Assembly (NCBI RefSeq): GCF_014638745.1
Contig: NZ_BMFO01000003.1
Location: forward strand, 265,341 to 329,340
Reading direction: 5' to 3'
Length of the DNA stretch: 64,000 nt
Source of the DNA: Arenimonas maotaiensis
GTDB lineage: Bacteria; Pseudomonadota; Gammaproteobacteria; Xanthomonadales; Xanthomonadaceae
Each line of letters opens with the position of its first letter. The first letter of the stretch is position 1. Both the position numbers and the translations under genes were made by a program. Positions 56,579 through 64,000 of this stretch are shown here, in pieces. The notes under the pieces were generated by a model. That model saw nothing but the letters and a program-made list of their open reading frames with translations. It was not told where the DNA came from and ran no database searches.

Positions 56579-57238
56579 TTACAGGCTGTCGGGAAGCGCG
56601 GCGCGTTTGGCGTCCGCTTCCGCTTTCATGGTCCGGTATTTTTCCAAGGTCAGCGCGAATTCGCTCTGCAGTGCGGTGTAGTTGGCGTTCAGCCGCGCCA
56701 TCTGTTCGGTCTGGCCGGCCACCAGCGCCTGGTTGCTTTGCAATAGCTTGATTTTCGCTTCCGGCAGCTTGTCGCCGCGCAGTTCGGCTTCGGCCAGTTC
56801 GTTCAGGCCGCTGATGACCGCCGCGCGCCGCGACTGGATGCTGGCCTGCAGCGACACGATGGTGTTCTTCAGCAGGTCGGTGCGCTCGTTGAACGCGCGC
56901 TGCAGCGCCTGCTCGTTGTCGTAGTTGGTGAGCATGCCCTGTTCGATGCGCTTGGCCTTCTCGGCCTCGGCCAGCGCGGCGGCTTCGACGCGCGCCTGCT
57001 CGGCGGCGGCGGCCTGTTCGGCCGGGCTGAGCGGGGTCTTGACGTCGTTGCGCAGGCTGCCGGTGCTGGCGCTGTATTCCTTGCGCGCGCGGCCGACCTC
57101 TTCCGGCGGCAGCTGGTCGCTGATGTGGACCTTGCCGTCCTTGTCGACCCAGCGGTAGACCTTCTTCTCCTGTGCCGTGGCGCCGAGCACGAGGCCCAGT
57201 CCCAGAGACGCGATCAGCAGCGGTTTGGCGGTTCTCAT
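56579..57238 (-). CDS. DUF4124 domain exported protein
   Basis: A 219-residue exported protein. Signal peptide (1-22), then DUF4124 with [20 protein letters not shown], then a long helical coiled-coil region (about 70-215) rich in Ala, Glu and Leu. The family is common in the cell envelope of Xanthomonadales and of unknown function. Its ATG overlaps the pyrE stop by four bases, and it is convergent with algC. Confidence 0.85.
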   Translation of the reverse strand: MRTAKPLLIASLGLGLVLGATAQEKKVYRWVDKDGKVHISDQLPPEEVGRARKEYSASTGSLRNDVKTPLSPAEQAAAAEQARVEAAALAEAEKAKRIEQGMLTNYDNEQALQRAFNERTDLLKNTIVSLQASIQSRRAAVISGLNELAEAELRGDKLPEAKIKLLQSNQALVAGQTEQMARLNANYTALQSEFALTLEKYRTMKAEADAKRAALPDSL

Positions 57239-57882
57239 GCGGATACCCCGTAACGGTTGCGGTAATTCTGCAGCGGCTCGCGGTACTGCGCAAGCTCGGC
57301 GCGGTCCTTGGCGTAATCCAGCAGTTCGGCCAGGCCGACGATGCTGTATACCGGGAAGCCGTATTGGCGCAGGATTTCCTGGCTGGCCGAAAGGGCGTTG
57401 TCGGCGCCGCGCTCCTGGCGGTCGAGCGCGATGACGATACCGGCGACTTCAGCGCCCTGGCCGCGGATGATCTCGATCGATTCGCGGATGGCGGTACCGG
57501 CGGTGATCACGTCGTCGACGATCAGCACCCGGCCGCGCACCGGCGCGCCGATCAGGCTGCCGCCTTCGCCATGGCTTTTGGCCTCTTTGCGGTTGAACGC
57601 CACCGGCAGGTTGCGGCCCTGCCGCGCCAGCGCCATGGCGGTGCCGGCGGCCAGCGCAATGCCTTTGTAGGCCGGACCGAACAGCATGTCGAACGCGATG
57701 CCGCTGTCCAGGATGCGGGTGGCGTAGGCTTGGCACACGGCATCCAGGCTTTCGCCGTCGTCGAACAGGCCGGCGTTGAAGAAATAGGGGCTGATCCGCC
57801 CGGACTTCAGGGTGAACTCGCCGAAGCGCAGCACCTGCTTGCGGATGGCCAGCTGCAAAAACCCTTCCTGGTACGCCTGCAT
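57235..57882 (-). CDS. pyrE: Orotate phosphoribosyltransferase
   Basis: A 215-residue enzyme of pyrimidine synthesis. The PRPP-binding motif [37 protein letters not shown] at the start and [18 protein letters not shown] are diagnostic. It is divergent from the exonuclease-III-family gene, the same arrangement as pyrE/crc in pseudomonads. Confidence 0.96.
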   Translation of the reverse strand: MQAYQEGFLQLAIRKQVLRFGEFTLKSGRISPYFFNAGLFDDGESLDAVCQAYATRILDSGIAFDMLFGPAYKGIALAAGTAMALARQGRNLPVAFNRKEAKSHGEGGSLIGAPVRGRVLIVDDVITAGTAIRESIEIIRGQGAEVAGIVIALDRQERGADNALSASQEILRQYGFPVYSIVGLAELLDYAKDRAELAQYREPLQNYRNRYGVSA

Positions 57883-57940
57883 GTTTCCCCTTCGCGCCGG
57901 TTGCGATACTCTGGTGCCAGTTTATCAGCACGGGCCCCGC

Positions 57941-58708
57941 ATGCGCATCATCAGCTTCAACGCCAACGGCATCCGTTCGGCCGCCACCAAGGGCTTCTTC
58001 GACTGGTTCGCCGCCCAGGACGCCGATGTATTGTGCGTGCAGGAGACCAAGGCCCAGGAGCACCAGCTCGGCGACGGGTTGTTCCGGCCGGCCGGCTACA
58101 ACGTCTTCTTCCGCGACGCCAGCACCAAGAAGGGCTATTCCGGCGTCGCCATCTATTGCCGGCGCACGCCGGACGAGGTCGTCACCGGTCTGGGCTGGGC
58201 GCCGTTCGACGAGGAGGGCCGTTACATCGAAGCCCGCTTCGGCGATCTGTCGGTGGTCTCGCTGTACCTGCCGTCCGGTTCGTCGGCCGAGGAACGCCAG
58301 CGCTTCAAGTTCGAGGTGATGGACTGGATCCGGCCGAAGTTCGCCGCCATGCTGGCCAGCGGCCGGAAGGTCGTGCTGTGCGGCGACTGGAACATCGCGC
58401 ACACCGCGATGGACATCCGCAACGCCAAATCCAACGAAAAGAACTCCGGCTTCCTGCCGGAAGAGCGCGCCTGGCTGACCGCGTTGACCGCCGAAGACGG
58501 CTGGGTCGACGCCTACCGCACGCTGAACCCGACCGGCCAGGACTACACCTGGTGGAGCCAGCGCGGCGCGGCGCGCGCCAACAACGTCGGTTGGCGCATC
58601 GACTGCCAGATGGTCAGCCCGAACCTGAAACCGGCGCTGCGCGGCTGCGCCATCGCCGCCGAACCGAAATTCTCCGATCACGCACCGTTCACCGTGGACT
58701 ACGACTGA
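57941..58708 (+). CDS. Exonuclease III family protein at the crc position
   Basis: A 255-residue EEP-fold protein. MRIISFNANGIRSAATKGFFDWF, GLGW, FLPEERAWL and RIDCQMVSP align in my reading with pseudomonad Crc, which lies in the same place next to pyrE. Unlike Crc, the nuclease residues remain: Glu in VQETKAQ, Asp-Asn in CGDWNIAH and Asp-His in FSDHAPF. So it should be an active AP endonuclease/exonuclease, the second in this window. The stop shares one base with the ampG start. Confidence 0.88.
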   Translation: MRIISFNANGIRSAATKGFFDWFAAQDADVLCVQETKAQEHQLGDGLFRPAGYNVFFRDASTKKGYSGVAIYCRRTPDEVVTGLGWAPFDEEGRYIEARFGDLSVVSLYLPSGSSAEERQRFKFEVMDWIRPKFAAMLASGRKVVLCGDWNIAHTAMDIRNAKSNEKNSGFLPEERAWLTALTAEDGWVDAYRTLNPTGQDYTWWSQRGAARANNVGWRIDCQMVSPNLKPALRGCAIAAEPKFSDHAPFTVDYD

Positions 58709-59982
58709 TGGCCGACACCCGATCCTACAAAGGCTGGCAGGGCATCAAGCGCGCCTTCGGCACGCCGTCGGCCGCCACCCTGCTGTTCTTCGGCTTCGGC
58801 TGCGGCCTGCCGTTCCTGCTGATCGTCGGCGGCACGCTGTCGACCTGGTTGCGCGACATCGGACTGGCGCTCAGTCTGATCGGCCTGCTCAGCTTCGCCA
58901 GCTTCTTCTATGTGCTGAAGTTCCTGTGGGCGCCGCTGCTGGACCGCTACGCGCTGCCGTTGCTCGGCCGCCGGCGCGGCTGGCTGTTCGTCTCGCAGGC
59001 GCTGCTGATGCTCGGTCTGTTGGCGATGGCCTACACCGATCCGGCCGCGCATCTGTCGATCCTGATCGCGTTCGTGGCCTTGGCGGCGTTCGCCGGCGCC
59101 ACCCAGGACATCCTGGTCGACGCCTACCGCATCGAGATCGTCGAGCCGCACGCGCAAGGCGCGCTGGCGGCCACCTACACGCTGGGCTACCGCATCGGCC
59201 TGATCCTCGGCGGCGCCATGGCGCTGTATTTCGCCGAGCTGTTCGGCTGGCGCATCACCTATACGGTGATGGCGCTGCTGATGCTGTTGCCGCTGGCCGC
59301 CACTTTGCTGGCGCGCGAACCCGAGGCGCGCACGGCCATCCGCAAAGTCAGCCTGGCCGAGGCCTTCATCGAGCCGTTCCGCGAATTCTTCAGCCGCAAC
59401 GGCGCCGCGTTGGCGTTGGCGTTCCTGCTGTTCGTCGGCCTGTACAAATTCCCCGACCAGATGATCGGCGTGCTGGCCGGGCCGTTCTATCTGGACTCGG
59501 GCTATACCAAGGCCGACATCGCCACGGTCTCCAAGCTGTACGGCGTCTGGCTCGGCATCGGCGGCGCGTTCCTCGGCGGCGTGTGCGTGGCCGCGTTCGA
59601 TATCCGGCGCCTGCTGGCGGTGGCCGCGGTCGGTGTGGCGCTGTCGAATCTGGCTTTCCTGCTGATGGCGCAGCATCCGTCCGAAATCTGGGCGTTCTTC
59701 GCCGCCATCACCGCCGACAACCTGGCGCAGGGCTTCGCCGGCACCGTGCTGGTGGCGTTCATGTCCGGGCTGACCAACCAGAACTTCACCGCCACGCAAT
59801 ACGCCCTGCTGGTGTCGTTGGCCAATCTGCCGGGCAAGTTCGTCGGCGGCTTCTCCGGCTATATCGTCGAGCAGAGCAGTTATTCCGCGTTCTTTTTGAT
59901 CAGCGCGGTGTCGGTGGTGCCGGCCTTGTTGTTGCTGGCTTGGCTGTGGCGGCGCATCGGCGCCGAGCCCGCTCAGGCCTGA
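58708..59982 (+). CDS. ampG: AmpG-like muropeptide permease (MFS)
   Basis: A 424-residue inner-membrane transporter with 12 helices. FGFGCGLPFLLIVGGTLSTWLRD, FYVLKFLWAPLLDRY and AFAGATQDILVDAYRIE are strong AmpG marks. It imports GlcNAc-anhydroMurNAc peptides during cell-wall turnover. Its 3' end overlaps the convergent anmK by ten bases, which handles the same pathway in the cytoplasm. Confidence 0.92.
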   Translation: MADTRSYKGWQGIKRAFGTPSAATLLFFGFGCGLPFLLIVGGTLSTWLRDIGLALSLIGLLSFASFFYVLKFLWAPLLDRYALPLLGRRRGWLFVSQALLMLGLLAMAYTDPAAHLSILIAFVALAAFAGATQDILVDAYRIEIVEPHAQGALAATYTLGYRIGLILGGAMALYFAELFGWRITYTVMALLMLLPLAATLLAREPEARTAIRKVSLAEAFIEPFREFFSRNGAALALAFLLFVGLYKFPDQMIGVLAGPFYLDSGYTKADIATVSKLYGVWLGIGGAFLGGVCVAAFDIRRLLAVAAVGVALSNLAFLLMAQHPSEIWAFFAAITADNLAQGFAGTVLVAFMSGLTNQNFTATQYALLVSLANLPGKFVGGFSGYIVEQSSYSAFFLISAVSVVPALLLLAWLWRRIGAEPAQA

Positions 59983-61073
59983 TAGATCGCACCCAGGATG
60001 CGCGGCCCGGCCGCGCCGGTGACATCCGTCACGTTGCCCGGCCGGCCGTCCAGGCACTGCTTGGCCAGCCAGGCGAAGGCCATCGCCTCCACATAATCGG
60101 GGTCGACGCCGAGCGCGGCGGTCGAACGCACCGGGCACGTCAGCAGTGCCTGCAGATGGCGCATCAGCAAGGCGTTGTGCACGCCGCCGCCGCAGACGAA
60201 TACCGCCTCGGCGCCGAAACCGGCCATCGACAGCGCATCGGCGATGCTGCGCGCGGTGAACGCGTTCAGCGTGTGCAGCACGCTTTCCGGACTCAGATGC
60301 AGGCCTTGCAGGTGGTAGTCGAGCCAGTCGAGCTGGAAGTAATCGCGGCCGGTGCTTTTCGGTGGCGGCAGCTGCAGCCACGGGTCCATCAACAGGCGTT
60401 CGAGGAGCTCGGCGTCGATCTCGCCCGCGGCCGCCCGGCGTCCGCCGTCGTCGAAGGCGATGCCCCAATGCCGCCGGCACCAGGCATCCATCAGGCCGTT
60501 GCCCGGGCCGGTGTCGAAACCGCCGACGGCGCCGTCGTGCGCCAGCAGGGTGACGTTGGCGATGCCGCCGATGTTGAGCACCGCGCGGTTTTCGCCGGAT
60601 TGAGCGAACAATGCGCGGTGGAAGGCCGGCACCAGCGGCGCCCCTTGTCCGCCGGCGGCCACGTCGCGGCGGCGGAAATCGGCCACGGTGGTGATGCCGG
60701 TCAGCTCCGCGATCAGGTTGGCGTCGCCCAGCTGCAAGGTATAGGGAATTTCGCCGTTCGGATCGTGGCGCACGGTCTGGCCGTGGCTTCCGATGGCGCG
60801 GATGCGCTCCGGTGCGATGCCGTGCGCGGCGCAAAAGGCGTTCACCGCCTCGGCGAACGCTATGCCCAAGCGGGTTTCCAGCTGGCCGACCAGCTCCAGC
60901 GACACCGGCGCGTTCGACTGCGACAGCGTCAGCAACGCCGCGGTCAGGTCCGCCGGCAGCGGCCGATGCCCGTGCGCCAGCAGGCGCGCGCCATCGGTGA
61001 AGTCGACCAAGGCCACGTCGATGCCGTCCAGGCTGGTGCCCGACATCAATCCGATATACAGGGTGGAAGCCAT
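59973..61073 (-). CDS. anmK: Anhydro-N-acetylmuramic acid kinase
   Basis: A 366-residue kinase that opens and phosphorylates 1,6-anhydroMurNAc to MurNAc-6-P in peptidoglycan recycling. MSGTSLDGIDVALVDF, GSHGQTVRHDP, NIGGIANVT and GFDTGPGNGLMDAW are the family signatures, with GGGVHN late in the protein. Start at 61073 opens directly into the first conserved strand. It follows the M23 peptidase gene by two bases. Confidence 0.95.
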   Translation of the reverse strand: MASTLYIGLMSGTSLDGIDVALVDFTDGARLLAHGHRPLPADLTAALLTLSQSNAPVSLELVGQLETRLGIAFAEAVNAFCAAHGIAPERIRAIGSHGQTVRHDPNGEIPYTLQLGDANLIAELTGITTVADFRRRDVAAGGQGAPLVPAFHRALFAQSGENRAVLNIGGIANVTLLAHDGAVGGFDTGPGNGLMDAWCRRHWGIAFDDGGRRAAAGEIDAELLERLLMDPWLQLPPPKSTGRDYFQLDWLDYHLQGLHLSPESVLHTLNAFTARSIADALSMAGFGAEAVFVCGGGVHNALLMRHLQALLTCPVRSTAALGVDPDYVEAMAFAWLAKQCLDGRPGNVTDVTGAAGPRILGAIYQA

Positions 61074-61075
61074 GT

Positions 61076-62371
61076 TCAACGCGCGGAGTCGGCCGAAGGA
61101 GAATCCATCATAGCAAGCGCCGGCGCGGTCGCGCTGCGGAACTTCGCCAGGGCCGCGCCGCGCAGTGGTTCCGGCTTGGGCATGGTCACCGTCAGCGGGT
61201 TGACCTGCTTGCCGCCGACGCGGAATTCGTAGTGCAGGTGCGGACCGGTGGCCAGGCCGGTGCTGCCGACGCGGCCGATGATCGCGCCCTGCGGCACGAA
61301 CTGGCCGCGCGTGTATTTGCCCAGCGCCGACATGTGCGCGTACAGCGTGCTGCGGCCCTGGCCGTGGTTGATGATCACGGTCTTGCCGTAGCCGTTCTTC
61401 CAGCCGGCCAGTTCGATGCGGCCGTCGCCGGCGGCCATGATCGGCGTGCCGGTGCGCGCCGCGTAGTCGACGCCCTTGTGCGCGCGCATGCGGCCGAGCA
61501 CCGGGTGCCGGCGCATGCCGAAGTTCGAGCTCAGGCGCGCGAACTCGATCGGCACCCGCATCAGCACCTTGCGCAGCGGCCGCCCGGTCTCGTCGAAGTA
61601 TTCGTCGCGGCCGTTGTGGTTGAAGCGCAGCGCCGAATGGGCCTTGCCGCGGTTGACGAAGCGCGCGGCCAGCACGTGCCCCTGCTTGTAGGGCTTGCCG
61701 TCCAGGAAGCTCTGCTCGTACACCACCTGGAAGCGGTCGCCCGCACGCAGGTCCTCGACGAAGTCGATGTCGTACTTGAACACGTCGGCGATCTGGTTGA
61801 CCACGGTGCCGTCGATGCCGGCGCGCTTGCCGTCGGCGTACAGCGAGCTGCGGATTTCGCCGGAGGCCGCCATCAGCCGCTGCTCGAGCGCGCGCTTCAG
61901 CACGCTTTCCGAGACCTTGCCGTCGGCGAAGACCAGCGTCGCCTGCTCCAGGTCGCTGCGGTCGAAGCGCATCGCGCGCAGGCGGTTGTAGCCGTTGATC
62001 TCGAATTCGATGACGTCGCCGGCGCGGATGCGCCGGAAGGCGGTCTTGCCGGATTCGGTCGCCATCGCCAGCGCCAGGCTGGCGCGGTCGACGCCGAGCT
62101 CCTCGAACACGCCGCTCAGGGTCTGGCCGTCGCGGATGGTCACCGATTGCCATTTGTAGGCGCCCGGATCGAGCGCCCGGCGGATCAATCCGGGGCTGCG
62201 CGCGGCCGTGCCGGTTTCGGGTACGGGCTCTGCCCGCTGCAGGGCCGGGATGATCGATGCCGTGCATAGCACGGTCAGCAACAGCAGGGCGGTCGAGTGC
62301 CGGGACGGGGTGCCTTCGCTACGCATGCGCCGGGCGGAATTCAGCGGAATCAAAGGCTTCCTCGGGGACAT
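61076..62371 (-). CDS. M23 peptidoglycan DD-endopeptidase (MepM-like)
   Basis: A 431-residue envelope peptidase. N-terminal anchor at about 27-45, an OapA/LysM-like substrate domain (about 70-200) and a C-terminal LytM domain. All zinc ligands are kept: His298 and Asp302 in HKGVDY, His378 and His380 in HLHYEF. It should cut peptide cross-links for wall growth, in contrast with the inactive LytM of EnvC at 9.9-11.1 kb. Order M23-anmK upstream of tyrS is conserved in many gammaproteobacteria. Confidence 0.93.
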   Translation of the reverse strand: MSPRKPLIPLNSARRMRSEGTPSRHSTALLLLTVLCTASIIPALQRAEPVPETGTAARSPGLIRRALDPGAYKWQSVTIRDGQTLSGVFEELGVDRASLALAMATESGKTAFRRIRAGDVIEFEINGYNRLRAMRFDRSDLEQATLVFADGKVSESVLKRALEQRLMAASGEIRSSLYADGKRAGIDGTVVNQIADVFKYDIDFVEDLRAGDRFQVVYEQSFLDGKPYKQGHVLAARFVNRGKAHSALRFNHNGRDEYFDETGRPLRKVLMRVPIEFARLSSNFGMRRHPVLGRMRAHKGVDYAARTGTPIMAAGDGRIELAGWKNGYGKTVIINHGQGRSTLYAHMSALGKYTRGQFVPQGAIIGRVGSTGLATGPHLHYEFRVGGKQVNPLTVTMPKPEPLRGAALAKFRSATAPALAMMDSPSADSAR

Positions 62372-62517
62372 CGGTCGGTCAATGGGCTAAAATAACCAGT
62401 CGGCGCGCCCCGCGTCAAACCCGCCGTGGCGGTGCCGTGGCCGAATTCCCCGAATTAACATCCGGTTAACGCGCACGCGTTCAAGTGCCTGTTTTCCCAT
62501 CCAGACGGAACCGTATT

Positions 62518-63733
<1,216 letters not shown>

Positions 63734-63735
<2 letters not shown>

Positions 63736-63768
63736 GCGCCCCTGTTGGCGGGGCTCCCCCGGTTTTTT
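63734..63768 (+). terminator. Probable terminator after tyrS
   Basis: GAGC-G-CCCC pairs with GGGG-CTC around TGTTGGC, beginning in the tyrS stop codon, then a C-rich stretch and six T at 63763-63768. The stem has a small bulge and the T run is a few bases away, so efficiency is uncertain. Confidence 0.55.
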
Positions 63769-63800
63769 CGGAACAGGGCTTCCCAAGCCGGCCCGGGCCT

Positions 63801-63809
63801 TGCTATACT
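63801..63809 (+). promoter_or_regulatory. Upstream rRNA promoter, extended -10
   Basis: TGCTATACT is an extended -10 element (TG, one base, TATACT). No clear -35 is seen at the right distance. It lies about 70 bases before a second, stronger promoter and is followed by the inverted repeat CACGAT/ATCGTG at 63825-63838. Confidence 0.5.
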
Positions 63810-63876
63810 TTCCGACCCGGACGACACGATTCATCGTGATGCCCGGATCGAAGAGGGAAAGAGTGAAATCTTTCTG

Positions 63877-63905
63877 TTGACGAGTCCCAAAAGGTCTGCC
63901 ATACT
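63877..63905 (+). promoter_or_regulatory. Main rRNA operon promoter
   Basis: TTGACG at 63877-63882, a 17-base spacer and CATACT at 63900-63905. AT-rich bases just upstream (GAAATCTTTCTG) could be an UP element. A GC-rich start region fits growth-rate control of rRNA transcription. Confidence 0.72.
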
Positions 63906-64000
63906 GTGCGACCACTTCGAGACGAAATGTCCGAAGCGCGAAACCCTCAGGGTGCCGCAACGAGTTCTTTGTAAATGTGCGCAGGAAATTTGTGCGGGCG
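63906..64000 (+). other. rRNA operon leader, 16S gene beyond the window
   Basis: Leader RNA with a boxA-like antitermination element (GTTCTTTGTAAA at 63964-63975) and a purine-rich tail. No 16S sequence is reached. A short open frame crossing this region (63629-63880) is not a gene. Confidence 0.62.

Overview
The window is a GC-rich (roughly two thirds G+C by eye), densely packed bacterial chromosome segment. Gene order and protein types point to a gammaproteobacterium of the Xanthomonadales (Lysobacterales): rsmG-parA-parB next to a GT2/LAB_N pair, dut next to a membrane-anchored algC, a polA locus followed by a C-rich-loop small RNA resembling Xanthomonas sX13, and anmK / M23 peptidase / tyrS directly before an rRNA operon. 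I cannot name a genus. About 65 protein genes are supported; most lie in runs with 1-4 base stop/start overlaps, so many are probably co-transcribed. No tRNA, rRNA body, prophage, insertion sequence or CRISPR array was seen.

Layout. 1-9 kb: the end of dapF, then DUF484, xerC, DUF971; ubiE, an M1 lipoprotein aminopeptidase and an alpha/beta hydrolase; two minus-strand exported proteins, one with eight VNG repeats of about 18 residues. 8.4-14.3 kb: gpmI, envC and an S41 protease (cell-wall processing), DUF4126, an MHS-type transporter. 14.2-19.4 kb: a minus-strand run of small and accessory genes, then ribosomal proteins L28 and L33. 19.6-24.2 kb: an inverted REP pair, GT2/LAB_N, parA-parB, rsmG and an epimerase. 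24-32.8 kb: a GAF-GAF-GGDEF-EAL c-di-GMP protein, hemB, aroE, gamma carbonic anhydrase, a coniferyl-aldehyde-type dehydrogenase, cytochrome b561 and exonuclease III.

33.0-34.5 kb is the clear foreign island: three integron gene cassettes with matched attC sites and no integrase gene anywhere in the window, followed by an AT-rich membrane-protein gene on the opposite strand. This array is the best candidate for undescribed biology here; all three cassette proteins lack an assignable function.

35-64 kb returns to core genome: S9 dipeptidyl peptidase, short-chain dehydrogenases, uvrD, rnk (with a terminator-like hairpin at the very start of its predicted transcript), polA, the sX13-like RNA, divergent speE/speA, argS, radC, coaBC-dut-algC, pyrE, an exonuclease-III-family gene at the position occupied by crc in pseudomonads, a peptidoglycan recycling group (ampG, anmK, M23 endopeptidase), tyrS, and finally the promoter and leader of an rRNA operon whose 16S gene begins beyond the right edge.

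All family assignments come from reading motifs and gene order; no database search was run. Promoters and RNA structures were found by eye and are predictions.
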